Assembly: GCA_032629725.1 (NCBI GenBank)
Contig: JAFEVB010000020.1
Location: 22,501 to 86,500, forward strand
From: Gremmenia infestans
Lineage: Eukaryota; Ascomycota; Leotiomycetes; Helotiales; Hamatocanthoscyphaceae
Reading direction: 5' to 3'
DNA length: 64,000 nucleotides
A program made the translations under genes and the position numbers. Below are positions 30,905 to 41,775 of this stretch, in pieces; position 1 is the first letter of the stretch, and every line of letters starts with the position of its first letter. The notes under the pieces are model-generated. The model was not told the DNA's origin. It saw nothing but the letters and a program-made list of their open reading frames with translations, and made no database searches.

Positions 30905-32940
30905 CTAAGATCCATGACTCGACTCAGGTCGTCATGACGCTGGACCATGATGTGCAGATTAAGAGCGGGACGAGTTTGAAGAAGTATAGGCAGATTGAGG
31001 AGGTCCCGGCTAGGGAAAGGGGTCGATTTTCTATCCGGCTGGGAGGGGTATTGGACGTCAAATCATGGTGGAAGAGGGATACGTGTGGCCGGGGACAATG
31101 ACGGTTACGAGTGACAGTCACAGTAATATGTATGGTGGTGTTGGATGTCTCGGTACAGCGATGGTCAGAACGGATGCCGCGAGTATATGGGCTACGGGGA
31201 AGACGTAGTGGCAGGTTCCACCTGTTGGAAAAATCACGTTTACCCGTGTGATGCCCAAGGACGTTACGGGGAAGGATGTCATCGTTACGCTGTGCGGCTT
31301 GTTTATTAATGATGAGGTGCTCAATCATGCGATTGAGTTTACGGGGTCGGAGCAGACGATGAAGAGTCTGCCTGGGATGATAGGCTGGCTATTGCAAACA
31401 TAACGACGGAGTAGGGAGCGCTGACGGGGTTGTTCCCGATTGATGGCATGTTGCAGGCTTGGATGAGGACCAAGGCTACAACATCTGCGCTCTTTGATGA
31501 GCCGAAAGAAGGAGCAAGGTTTACGCATCAGAGAATTGATGATTTGATTGAGAATCAGCTGAGTGCCGATAAAGGGGCTACGTATGCCAAATCATTGCAT
31601 CTCAACCTCTCGACACTCTCGCCATATTTTTCGGGTCCCAACTCCGTCAAGGTTGCTACTCCTTTGCGCGATCTGGAAGCCAAAAATATCAAGCTGGACA
31701 AAGCCTACCTGGTATCGTGTACAAGCTCCAGAGCTTCAGATCTTGCAGCAGCCGCCAAGATTTTCAAAGACACGTCGAAAGATGGCGAACCAGTGAAGAT
31801 TGCGCCCGGCGTAGAATTCTACATTGCAGCAGCATCAATACCCGAGCAAACAGCTGCCGAAGATGCAGGAGACTGGCAAGCACTTCTTGCCGCAGGCGAA
31901 ACCACTACCAGCTGGCTGTGGTTCATGCATCGCTCTTGAGATAGGCTTACTCGAGCCAGGAGAGGTAGGAATGAGTGCCAGCAACCGCAATTTCAAAGGT
32001 CGCATGGGCTCACCAGATGCCAAAGCTTATCTCGCGAGCCCCGAAGTTGTCGCCGCCAGCGCACTGAGCGGTAAGATCAGTGGGCGTGGGTTGTACGAAA
32101 AGCCTGTTGGTGTTGAGAAGGTTGTGTTAGGGGAAGGAAATGGGGTGTCTGAGGACCGCGCGATGAGTGTTGGCGATGCGTTAAATAAGTTGATTGCGGA
32201 CGCCGACTCGATTATCCAGATCGCGGAATTGTCCATCTTGGGTTCCGAATCTACTTCTGCTGAGACTTCAACTAGTGATGCAGATGAACACTCAACTGAT
32301 ATCTTCCCCGGATTCCCCGAGAAGGTCGAGGGAGAGATCGGTTTCTTGCGACGCGGATAACATTAACACCGACGGCATCTACCCCGGGAAAAGATAACAT
32401 TTCCGTCGAGAAACTGGCTGAAGTCTGCATGGAGAACGACGATAAAGCATTTGGATCTATTGCCAAAGAGGGTGATATCCTCGTCGCAGGATTCAATTTC
32501 GGCTGTGGGAGCAGCAGAGAACAGGCCGCGACCGCCATTCTAGCGAAAAAAAAATCCCTTATGGTATCCGGCAGCTTCGGCAACATATTCAGCAGGAACA
32601 GCATCAACAACGCACTTATGGGCGTTGAAGTGCCGCGTCTAGTTCAGAGACTCCTAGAAACATTTTTATCAAAGTAGACAGAGGTGAAGACGGATGTGAA
32701 AGAGCCCCAGCTCAACAAGGATAGTCTAGATAGTCCCCCTCCTGCAGCGCAAGCAAGTCCTGCAGTGGTTGAGGAGAAGATCTTGACGCGGCGAACGGGA
32801 TGTGAGGAGTAAGGTTGTTGTTACGGAGGGAGAGGGTGGGGCGAGCTGGAGTCAGAAGGTCGGTGGGTTGGCGCCAAACGTACAGGAGATTATTGCAAGA
32901 GGTGGGCTGGAGAAGTGGGCAAAAGGGGAGATTTCTATAT
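30905..32940 (+). pseudogene. LYS4: Homoaconitase pseudogene (lysine synthesis)
   Basis: Homoaconitase converts homocitrate to homoisocitrate in the alpha-aminoadipate route. Recognisable pieces in order: IHDSTQVVMTLDHDVQIKS and LKKYRQIEE (from about 30910); VEEGYVWPGTMTV, SDSHSNMYGGVGCLGTAM and TDAASIWATGKT (31060-31210); KITFTRVMPKDVTGKDVIV and HAIEFTGSEQTMKSLPG (to 31380); PIDGMLQAWMRTKATTSAL, LSADKGATYAKSLHL and LVSCTSSRASDLAAAAKIF (31430-31770); LEPGEVGMSASNRNFKGRMG (31950-32010); and GFNFGCGSSREQAATAILAK (32480-32550). The frame changes several times and there are stops (for example after ATGKT), so no full protein can be made. Similarity is still high, so inactivation is probably recent. 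The N-terminal part is lost or unrecognisable. Confidence 0.9.
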
Positions 32941-33415
32941 AGGTATTAGGTCATAAGTAGGATACAAAAATGATGTACGAGTAGGAATGTACATATTACT
33001 AAATTACCATTTGCGACAAGGAGAATGTAGTTATACTGTGAAACTATTCCCTCCTACTCACATACCCCACCAGACCCCCTTTTACTTTACTGCCAGGCAG
33101 TATTATGCTGATGGCTAAGAATATTCCATAACCTCAATATACGGTTAGTAGAGAGCTGAAGTTGGCATATAAGCACGTTATACTTTCCCCGCCTCAGTGC
33201 CGTATAATGAAGTATGAAATCGATACCATCTCAGAAGGGTTTGAATGGGATCCGATCTCATGAGAGAATTAACTAAGTGATGGGTGCTTGGGATTATTTA
33301 GGATGGGATCAAGATAAAGGACATATGGGGAAGAAAGGAAATACTCATATGCTTGCAAAAATCTATTTGACTTCATCTCTTTCATTCCGTGGAAACACAC
33401 AGGTAACATAATAAT
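32941..33415. other. Intergenic, no gene seen
   Basis: Lies between the homoaconitase pseudogene and the lumazine synthase stop. No feature was recognised. Confidence 0.5.
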
Positions 33416-34144
33416 CTAAGACATTTTGCCCGCAGCCCATTCCTTCCTCTTGACCCCAAGCTCGACAGCTGCCAACCCCCAATCCTCCCCATGATTATGG
33501 CCCCCGCTGGTGACGCCAGCTCTCGCCTTGGCCTGATCGTCGTTCAACACGGTTAATAAACCAAATATCAAAGGGCATCCGGTATCGAGTTGTACGCGCA
33601 TGAGGCCATGGGAAACAGAGTCGGCGATGTATTCGAAATGCATGGTTTCGCCCTTGATAAGCACCCCGATGGCGATAATAGCATCAAACGGGCCAGAGGC
33701 TGTGGCTTCCGATACTGACAGGGAGGCCAGATCTGTACTCGAGGAGCCAAGGAGATCGCCAGCACCTAGAGTGGAAGAGGTGGTGGACTGAACCTGGGAG
33801 GCAGAGAAGAGCCTGTTCGATGGTGAGGTTTTGCCTGCTTGTGGAAGAAGTTGTGGAGCTTACTTGGAGACAGCTATTGGCAGCTCCCAGGAGCCGGGCA
33901 CAGATTGCACGATGATATTCGATTCTTTGACGCCTGATGCGAGGAGTTTAGCTTTGGCCCCTGCGAGGAGGGGTTCAATAATTGCTGTAAGCAAGCCAAC
34001 GGTTAGCAAGAGGCTCTGGTGGTGGAGTGCGGAGGGGTAGGGCAATCTTCATGTACAGGTGTTCCAGCGCGAATGAACGATTCCGATACGCAGGCCACTG
34101 CCATCGTGCTGTTGAGCTTCGCCAGGTCCTTTGAGTGATGCCAT
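33416..34144 (-). CDS. RIB4: 6,7-dimethyl-8-ribityllumazine synthase
   Basis: Condenses the ribityl-pyrimidine with dihydroxybutanone phosphate, the penultimate step of riboflavin synthesis. Three exons (34057-34144, 33864-33984, 33416-33812) give 201 residues. The joins restore IGIVHSRWNT, VPGSWELPIAVSKLF, AIIAIGVLIKGETMHFEYIADSV, CPLIFGLLTVLNDDQAKARAG and HNHGEDWGLAAVEL. The second intron must use the acceptor at 33813, because the downstream AG gives a stop. A Ser/Thr-rich insertion after SKLF is longer than in yeast. Divergent from the DUF3074-like gene, 408 bp apart. Riboflavin synthase lies 25 kb away. Confidence 0.94.
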
Positions 34145-34552
34145 TACGGTATATGTTGTTTTGTGGAGGTAGCAAGGGTGTAGGGTGTAGTGTGTAGTGT
34201 GTAGTGTAGGTATATTTTATTATAATTATTACCTAGGTAGGTGTAGGTGTCTGTTCCTGAACGAGGGGCAGCCAAGCCAAGACCAAGTGTGGGTGTGGCT
34301 CGAGCTTGCGCATAGACCACAATCCACGGCAGCCCAGCCAGTCCCAGCCAGTCCAGCTGAAACCCCGACGATTGCTGTAACAGCAACCTGGAAGGCCGTT
34401 AGAGAACACCATCCCATGCGACGAAATCTATGCAACTACCACTTTTATTCGTCTGCGATGATTCCGTCCGTCAATTCCTCACCTCAAGTAGCGCTTCTAC
34501 ATACCTACAGTACATACTCGATTGATCCCACTGCAGAAGCACACAATTCAAC

Positions 34553-35647
34553 ATGGCAGCTTCATCAATTCTAGGCCCGTGGGTCCGTTTGGAAGGCATC
34601 TCGATATCTCAACTACCACCAGGCGGGAAAGGAATCAAACCTACGAATGCACCCCCTTCGAACGAGAAATTCACTGATGGGTCCGGATCTGCCACGCCTC
34701 CGAATGTCAAGTCTTTCGTCACAAGCGTACTTTCCGAATCTATTCCCTTCATCGATGGCGTTGCCCCAAAAGCTGGTGGAGCCGCGACATGGAAAGGCAA
34801 AGGAGCGCCAAAGAGGTATGCTTCATCGGAAGCGCCTGTGCACCTTTACGAGCGCGTAGTTTCTGGAAGGGATTTGGACAAGATAGAAGGGATGAGTCAA
34901 TTCTCCGCAGATAGAAAGAACGAGACGTGGTTCTGCAGGAGGTCCAGTCACAGGAATAAGGCGGAGAAGGGAACGGCGAGTTGGGAGGAGTTCATACACA
35001 GTTTTAAGGATCACCACGCAGAGACGGAAGACGCCTTTACACCTACAGTGATTGGTGCCAGGGAAGCTATAAGGTGGGAGACAAGTGGCCTGGAAGTTAT
35101 TATCTACGGTGGTCGATGGAACAACATCACAGTCGCTGTTGTTGAGATGACACATAAAATTGATCCGAAACCACTGCATAATCGCACGTTTCCGGTTGTC
35201 CAAGTCGCGGCTTCTTTAGAAGGAACCTCGGAATTTATGGTCATTTCAATACCTCTGAGCGATTTCGAAAAGTCACCCTATGCAGACTTTACGCGGAACA
35301 AGAGCTTGGTTGTAGCAGCATATGTATCGATCGAACGTATTCGGGTCCTTCCAAGCAACAGCGACGTGGAGTGGATTATGGCTACAGCCTCTGACGCAAA
35401 GGGCGTCCTTCCTCAATGGATGCAAAATCTCGCTGTCCCCACTGCCGTCGCCAAAGATGTCGACATGTTCTTGGCGTGGCTTGCAAGCCAGAGGAATAGC
35501 GCCAATGGCAAGCCAGCTCCGATATCCAAAAATGCCCCGCCGAGTTCGAATGAGGAGGCACCTCCTCCAATTTCAAAGACCGACGACAAAGCGGCTTTCA
35601 GACAAGCGGACTCGAACAAGGATTTGCCAGTGGCGCCTGTGCAGTAA
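34553..35647 (+). CDS. DUF3074-type START-like domain protein
   Basis: The single exon encodes 364 residues. The central part (about 70-290) with ETWFCRRSSHRNKAEKGTAS, WEEFIHSFKDHHAETE, FPVVQVAASL and ERIRVLP resembles fungal DUF3074 proteins, thought to adopt a START/SRPBCC lipid-binding fold. The C-terminal 60 residues are Pro/Ser-rich and probably disordered. No signal peptide or membrane segment is visible. The family assignment is from memory of motif style and the function is unknown. Confidence 0.7.
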   Translation: MAASSILGPWVRLEGISISQLPPGGKGIKPTNAPPSNEKFTDGSGSATPPNVKSFVTSVLSESIPFIDGVAPKAGGAATWKGKGAPKRYASSEAPVHLYERVVSGRDLDKIEGMSQFSADRKNETWFCRRSSHRNKAEKGTASWEEFIHSFKDHHAETEDAFTPTVIGAREAIRWETSGLEVIIYGGRWNNITVAVVEMTHKIDPKPLHNRTFPVVQVAASLEGTSEFMVISIPLSDFEKSPYADFTRNKSLVVAAYVSIERIRVLPSNSDVEWIMATASDAKGVLPQWMQNLAVPTAVAKDVDMFLAWLASQRNSANGKPAPISKNAPPSSNEEAPPPISKTDDKAAFRQADSNKDLPVAPVQ

Positions 35648-35757
35648 TTATGGGGTGGTATGAGTGTACGATCAATCTTTCCAAAATATTAGCTTACGAA
35701 GTCATGTATATTATTTTATGTGGTTTTGGGTTGTTGGGGACCTTACTGTTATGAGAG

Positions 35758-36696
35758 CTATTCGCTTTTTGACCTCTTTTTCCACAGATCAGATATCGCT
35801 AACTGTGTGCCTTCTAATATAAGCTCATGTTCCTGAGAATGCATTCTGGTCTTCAATTCTTCTAAAGTTTCTGGCGTTTGGCACTGGATTTTGCGAATCA
35901 CAATGGGGTCTCCGCGATCCACTTCACTAATGACATAATGCTCCGCGATTGTTAGCTATGAAGAAATCGAACACACAGAGACGTCGAGGCTTACAATCAT
36001 GATACCTGTAGTATCATTCTCCAATTTACCCTTGTGGTAGTCATCATAGGCCCTCTCGATAGCGCTGGCACCATCATACTGTTTGGGTAGCGCACTAGAT
36101 CACGGGAGAGTTAGTTATTTCCTATTCAAGAAGGGTTCGGGAGTAGAAGGAGGTTATATTTCCAGTGTGTGGGATTTATAGGAGGATGTAGAGACGAAAC
36201 ATGATAGAAGGGGGTAGGGTAAATTCAAAGAGCCAGTTATTCTTACGGATGTAGGTTGATAACTGGGACTTTCTTTTCTGCCAAAGGATCCAGGAATTTT
36301 GAGGTAAGAATATGCATCCCTATAAGGATTAGTTATACTCTTGCTATACAGGGCAAGAGAAGGGTTGGTTTTACAGCCAGCACAAATAACGATATCGGGT
36401 TCGTCTGCCAGGACCTTTTTCGCCAGATCAGCGTCGTATTTCTCCCGGGCCGCTGCCTTCACAGCTGGGTCCTTCTCTCCGGCAGCATAATATTTGCCCG
36501 ATATGAGATTGTGGTATGCGGTAGGTATTGAGACAGCTTTGGCACGATTCAGACCATTGGCCCCCGCCTTGTTGCTTATCACTCGGACAATTGTAAGGTG
36601 AGGCATATGAGGGGCAGCATCAATAAGAGCTTGGAGGTTTGAGCCTTCGCCCGAAATGAGGACCGTGGCTTTTGTAGGGGGCAGATCTTGAGGCAT
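35758..36696 (-). CDS. ADE8: Phosphoribosylglycinamide formyltransferase (GAR transformylase)
   Basis: Transfers formyl from 10-formyl-THF to GAR in step 3 of purine synthesis. Four exons (36375-36696, 36247-36319, 35995-36094, 35758-35940) give 225 residues. Joins restore VLISGEGSNLQALIDA, VISNKAGANGL, IVICAGWMHIL, VPVINLHPALP (catalytic Asn-His), GIMIHYVISEVDRGDPI and an EHELILEGT helix. The third intron uses acceptor GCGGAG at 35941, because the earlier ATAG would break the IHYVI motif. An upstream in-frame Met at 36759 exists, but 36696 matches the family start. It shares a 462-bp divergent promoter region with the flavoprotein fusion. Confidence 0.94.
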
Positions 36697-37158
36697 TTGG
36701 ATTAATGCGAACGGATATGGTATTTGTGAAGTTGTGAGATTGAAGTTGTTAAGAGGCAAATAATTGGAGGGGGAAAATTGGAGGGGTAAAAGTTGAGCAG
36801 ATCCAAAAAGGGATAGGACGGGGATGGGTCTGCGGCTGCATCGGCGTCGGCAGCGGCAGCGGCACTCGGAGCTTTAGATAAGGCTAAGCTTGGGGGCTAG
36901 GACTTCAGATAAGAAGCGCGAACCTCAAAAGTTCAACTTGACTTGTAGATCTCCAATATAACATGCTAGCGTCAGGTCTCAGCCTGCACCCCTAAATAGG
37001 CACTAAATACCTAGGCTTGGCTTACCACTTCCCTAGGTACTGATTTGCCCATCAATGTGGGCGAAAGCCTATACACATAGGCGGGGGAGCTACATTCCCA
37101 CGTGATATCACGTGGCTTATTGATATCCTGACATCTTTCCATTGCCAACAAACAATAA
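36697..37158. promoter_or_regulatory. Divergent promoter region containing a hairpin-element copy
   Basis: Separates ADE8 and the flavoprotein fusion. The part at 37036-37135 (gtgggcgaaagcctatacac, then ttcccacgtgatatcacgtgg and tatcctgaca) matches the hairpin repeat family seen at 3433-3575. No individual factor sites can be assigned. Confidence 0.45.
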
Positions 37159-39090
37159 ATGGGACATTCCCATCCACACCGCAACATGGAACAGCGTGCA
37201 CACTCCTTGAGATCACGCTGCCTGGGAAGTCTTCCGAAGCCATCCTCCGGTTCCTCCTCCTCACTCGCGGACATGAGAGTCAATGATCCTCCCAAGCTTC
37301 GAGTCCTGATCGCCTCCAATGGTGGCAAAGACGTAGCACAAGCCCAAGCCCTCGTCGTGCGGCTTTCGAAGAACCCCAAAATCGAAACTCGAGCCATCGT
37401 AGACGAAGATGCATACTCTACACATCGGTTGTCACAGGAGACTTTGACGTTGAAGAATCGGCCTTTCGGGTTTGGTAGAAGAGCGGACGAGGCAGAAAGG
37501 GAGATTGAGAGGTCGCAGATTGATTGGTACAAGCAACAGGCGTATGACCTCTGCGACTGGGCAGATATGATGGTTTTAGCACCGATTGATGCGGACACGT
37601 TTGCGAAGATGTTGCACGGCATTACCGATTGTTTCCTGCTGGAAATTCTACGTGGGTGGGACGTTTCGAAGAAGATATTACTGGTTCCTGGAATGACCAC
37701 TGCAATGTGGGAGAACCCTATCACGAAGAAGCAATTGAGCAAGGTGCGAAGGAAATGGCAATGGGTAAGGGTCCTGCAACCGATACTATGGCATTACGAA
37801 AGCGAAAGGATACCGGCGAAATGTTTTGTGAGTTGGGATGGCTTCAGCGAGCTTGTGGGGGTAATCAAGAACCAGGCGGAACTTATGACCATAGGTCATG
37901 ATGTGGATATAGCCACATCTTCAACGGCGACCTCGGAATCATACAACACAAAGACCGACAAACTTCTCCCACCGGAACTGTGGAGTACAATACTTGAATA
38001 TGTTGGGGACTGGGAGATTGCAAAGGCGTTGGAAGTCTACACAACCCTTCCAACACCCCCAGAATGGCGAAGGCCCGGCGTGCCGAAAGACGAGGTACAA
38101 GTCTACATGCGTTCCCTGGAGCGGGTAATCCTTACGTCTTCAGTTCAACAAATAATCCACAAGCTCAAGGCGGCCCCTAAAGAGATGAAGTACCTCTCTA
38201 GTCTTTGCGTGAAGCTTATCATCAAATTTTGCTTGACTGAAATTCTCACATACCTGGAGACGAACCTCAAAGAAGTTTTCCTAATTTCATTCAATCAAAA
38301 GCTGCTCCCAATAAAAGCCTCAACTGTCTATGGACGTACTGAAATCCTAGAATGGTGGCGTACGTCGCCGACATTCCTCTCCAAGACTTATACAGCTGAA
38401 GCGATTGACGGTGCTTCCAAGTCAGGCTTCATCCACGTTCTCGACTGGTGGCGCAATTCTGGTCTCGACCTCAAATACACCGAGTTGGCCCTCGAGCAGG
38501 CATCCTCAAAAGGCCACATCCTAGTATTGGAATGGTGGAAGCAAGCAAGCCTGCATCGAGGGAACTACTACATCGATCCAGACGTCCGCCATCACCATGG
38601 TTCCCCTATGCCCGCAGAACGGGACGAACACCCAGAGATGCATCCTCCTCTGCAGCTCAAGCCCGGCAAAGCGCTGTTAGCAGCTGCCCAGAATGATCAA
38701 CCTCTTGTTCTTCGATGGTGGGACAGTTCTGGCATTCCTATTGGGCATTCGGAATCGGTAGCAAAGATCGCCTCAGCGCAAGGACACGTCAAGGTTCTCG
38801 ATGTATGGCGCGAGCTTCGGGGCGACAAAATGGCCTTTGATAATCGCATTCTAATTGAGCCCACCAAGAATGGCCATGTACAGGTACTAGAGTGGTGGAA
38901 GCAATTTAATCGTGCCCAGAAGGACCGGGTGGGTCCAAGAGCTGAGTATAAAACTTGTGATATTGAGGAGGCGCTGGAGGATAGTGTTGGGAGTGAGGGC
39001 GAGGCGTTTGCTGTTAAGAAATGGTGGGCGCAGAATGGGTTGAATTTAGGCGTGCAGGTTAGTGAATGGACAAAAGTGAAGGTTTTATGA
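37159..39090 (+). CDS. PPCDC/HAL3-like flavoprotein fused to ankyrin-like repeats
   Basis: 643 residues. Residues about 46-250 form a flavoprotein domain like phosphopantothenoylcysteine decarboxylase (CDWADMMVLAPIDADTF, KMLHGITDCFLLEILRGWD, GMTTAMWENPIT). The catalytic positions are changed: Gln120 sits where PPCDC has His in HID, Thr180 replaces Asn of P-x-MNTxMW, and no Cys-Gly-Asp loop is evident. From about 385 the protein has repeats of the form GHxxVLEWWK, an ankyrin-like type common in fungi. Inference: a non-catalytic, regulatory or scaffold paralogue of Hal3/Cab3. Alternative start Met39 (37273). It lies 10 kb from the phosphopantothenate-cysteine ligase gene. Confidence 0.82.
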   Translation: MGHSHPHRNMEQRAHSLRSRCLGSLPKPSSGSSSSLADMRVNDPPKLRVLIASNGGKDVAQAQALVVRLSKNPKIETRAIVDEDAYSTHRLSQETLTLKNRPFGFGRRADEAEREIERSQIDWYKQQAYDLCDWADMMVLAPIDADTFAKMLHGITDCFLLEILRGWDVSKKILLVPGMTTAMWENPITKKQLSKVRRKWQWVRVLQPILWHYESERIPAKCFVSWDGFSELVGVIKNQAELMTIGHDVDIATSSTATSESYNTKTDKLLPPELWSTILEYVGDWEIAKALEVYTTLPTPPEWRRPGVPKDEVQVYMRSLERVILTSSVQQIIHKLKAAPKEMKYLSSLCVKLIIKFCLTEILTYLETNLKEVFLISFNQKLLPIKASTVYGRTEILEWWRTSPTFLSKTYTAEAIDGASKSGFIHVLDWWRNSGLDLKYTELALEQASSKGHILVLEWWKQASLHRGNYYIDPDVRHHHGSPMPAERDEHPEMHPPLQLKPGKALLAAAQNDQPLVLRWWDSSGIPIGHSESVAKIASAQGHVKVLDVWRELRGDKMAFDNRILIEPTKNGHVQVLEWWKQFNRAQKDRVGPRAEYKTCDIEEALEDSVGSEGEAFAVKKWWAQNGLNLGVQVSEWTKVKVL

Positions 39091-40004
39091 GGTGGGATGG
39101 AGTAACAGGGCTTAAGAAGTCTGTCTATGTTGGTATAATTGAATTGTCTGTTCTACTATGGACGTGGGCGAAGCCCGTATATATCCCGTCGTACTTCCTC
39201 CCTACATAGTTAGGTACCTGGGTAGATGTAGGTACGTGATTCCATGTAACCACCGGTCATTTTACGATACGAAAGTAATCTGCCACACCATTTCTCAGTC
39301 GATGCAGAAGTGATTTGGTCTTCGTGTTCTTGAGACGCTACTCAGCGTGCACAATCTCTCGACAGGATTGCATTTCGTCCTTCACTGCCTGATAAGCAGC
39401 AGCAAAAGTGCGGGACTTCAAGCTGTTGGGCTAGATAGGTAGCTTCCAGAGGTCGTCATCCTTCAACTTAAGCACGAAGAGTTTGATGACACCATTGAGC
39501 TTATATCGAGGGAGCTTTCTGGAAAGGGCGCAAGGGAAAAAGTCAAGCAATGGTTCCATCCAAAATCGCAGCTACTCTCGCTAACGATCCCTATTTGCGA
39601 ACGGTTACTAGGAATGGTTTAGGTCTAGGAAGTAAATGTGAAGTTTTGTCGAAGCAGACAATGAATGAGTCTTTACTAGAACAAATGCTACCAGACCAGG
39701 CGCCAGGTATGTGGCCGCCATATAAGACGCATGAAGAGAACATGTCTGGTTGTAGGCACTCATACCAAGGTTATTCACACACAGACGTCCTAACATATAA
39801 ACGCCAAAAGGCAACCGGACAAGTAGATGGGCTTCATAAAGCTGGCCAAATACACAAATGCTAGAACCACGGCCAGGAAAGCAACTTTTCAATTATCAGG
39901 AGAAGTATTATACACCCAAACTCCAAAACTCCACGCTCCAAATGCATTTAGAGCCCCATCCACACTCCATTTTTGAGCACACAGACTACACAGATACCAC
40001 ACCG
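39091..40004. other. Intergenic with decayed coding-like remnant
   Basis: 39155-39195 resembles one end of the hairpin repeat (gtgggcgaagcccgtatatat). On the minus strand at about 39310-39520 a stretch reads like protein (KLPRYKLNGVIKLFVLKLKD, SLKSRTFAAAYQAVKDEMQS) with a stop between, suggesting a dead gene or transposon fragment. The 104-codon frame at 39550 has no recognised features. Confidence 0.4.
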
Positions 40005-40601
40005 TTAAGACTTCTTGTCTTTGGCCTCAATCTCCTTCAATAATGTCACCAAATCGGCCTCGTTACCCTCCATCTCGAGCCCTTTACCAACCCACTCCTT
40101 AGCCTCTTCCAGTCTCCCCATCTCAATCAAGCACCTCCCCTTCCTCCACCACGCCTTGGCATTCCCCGCCTTCTTAGCCTCTACACTGGCCTCTGCATCG
40201 ACACTCCCTTCCACCCAATTCGATATTGCTACATGAGCCATCGCGCGATTTGAATATAACCCCGCAACCTCATCTCTAACCAGCCCACTCGGCTCCCACG
40301 CTGGTCTCGTCAAGGCCATTTGCAGACCCAGGGTGTAGTAGTTTATCGCATCGGTGTGTTTGCCTTTGCGGAACTCTGCGTTGCCGGATTCGCGCAGCCT
40401 GGTGATGCCTGCAGATCGCTTTGGGTTGACGGGAATAGGAGGAGGAGGGACATCAGTGTCGAGCTTTTTGAAAGCTTTGTGGAGATCGTTCAGGGCTGCG
40501 AGTTCTTCTTGAAGGGCACGGGACGTGTTGCTGGAGGAGATGATTTTAGAGGCGGGGTCCATGTAGAGTGGGACGAGCGTGAAAGTTTCGGTGTCTTCCA
40601 T
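40005..40601 (-). CDS. SEC72: Sec72-like TPR subunit of the ER translocon
   Basis: 198 residues in one exon. It starts with ETFTLVPLYMDPASKIISSS, followed by PPPPIPVNPKRSAGITRLRE, then tetratricopeptide helices (GNAEFRKGKHTDAINYYTLG, LYSNRAMAHVAISNW, GNAKAWWRKGRCLIEMGRLE). This matches fungal Sec72, the soluble TPR subunit of the Sec63 complex, which helps post-translational import into the ER, probably as an Hsp70 docking site. The length is normal. No relation to the neighbouring metabolic genes is seen. Confidence 0.85.
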   Translation of the reverse strand: MEDTETFTLVPLYMDPASKIISSSNTSRALQEELAALNDLHKAFKKLDTDVPPPPIPVNPKRSAGITRLRESGNAEFRKGKHTDAINYYTLGLQMALTRPAWEPSGLVRDEVAGLYSNRAMAHVAISNWVEGSVDAEASVEAKKAGNAKAWWRKGRCLIEMGRLEEAKEWVGKGLEMEGNEADLVTLLKEIEAKDKKS

Positions 40602-40967
40602 TCTGAGGGGTTTGGTAGATTTCGGTCTGAACTGTGTGCAGGATTGTGTAAAAGCCTGTTGTCTGTTGTAGAAATGGTTGTGTTTTCAACCCATGTCGTT
40701 TGAGGACAGCTTGCCGATATTCAAGACGCTTAGTAATAATTGTGCTCGCACTCTCTCCTCTAAATTGTGTCGAGATTTATATATATTCACACCCACAAGA
40801 GAACATGCCCCCCTGAGGGAATTATGCTAAACGCGACGCTGCGTAATGATATATGCAACAACATTACACTTATGACAGCCACTTTGGTAGTTAACTCAAT
40901 GATAGAGCATTGCAATAAAATGCTATATACGAGTACTGTGTGAGGAATATCTGATTGAGCCTTTATA

Positions 40968-41124
40968 GTCATGTGACTTAGCGCTAGCTGACTAAGCAAC
41001 TGGCGATAACCTCATCCCATTGCACCCTCCATCTTAGCTAGCTAACCAACAACCAATGCAACCACCAAGATCATAACCTACGGATCTACAATTGTAGTGA
41101 AGTGATCACCTTGTAATACCAACA
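40968..41124 (-). repeat. Dispersed repeat, LTR-like, copy 3
   Basis: Related to 12440-12594 and 16145-16310 (tagtcatgtgacttagc start, gcgataacctcatcc, gaagtgatcacc, ataccaaca end). It lies alone in the gap between Sec72 and the secreted protein. The rest of 40602-41775 shows no gene. Confidence 0.5.
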
Positions 41125-41775
41125 TGTGCGATCATACGATTTTCTGCACCTCTCATATCTGCATGGGAAGAGAGTTGATGGGGTGTCGGAGCGACGCGGT
41201 GAGAATTCGGAAACGCTTTGCATTGGGCCACGCGACAAGAGGTGGCTGATAGGGACGCCTTACCCAGGGAGCCAGGTAGAGGTGGGTTGATGATGTGAGG
41301 TGTGCGGTTCGAGTGAGTCTACGGCCCAAGCCTAGGTATCGATCTATCACATTCAAAGACAACGACATCAAGTGGTGGGCGGGCAACAGCAACAGCAATA
41401 GCAAGTTAAGTTGAATGTGTTTCTTTTTTTCAGTTCGCTAAGCGAAAGTGCCATTTTCATCTCAAATCCATTTATTCAAAAGGACTCAGGCTTGAAGGTG
41501 AAGTACCCTAATATATAACAAGAAGTATAATGTATGTGTAGTGCCTATGCACAAAACGAGTGTAAATCGAATGAGTGTTTCCAAGCTTGAAATCCCAAAG
41601 CTCCTGTACCTTCCTTTCCGTTCCTGTCCTGTGTCTCTTGTTTATCCTTTCTATACCCATGATCATAAAAGTCATTGCAACATCGCAGCACGCAAGCATG
41701 CGCAGATGTTGTTCTAAAACACCCAATGCAAAGATCTAAGCTCTTCGCCTCTCCTCTCCTCTCTTCTGCGCCGAT

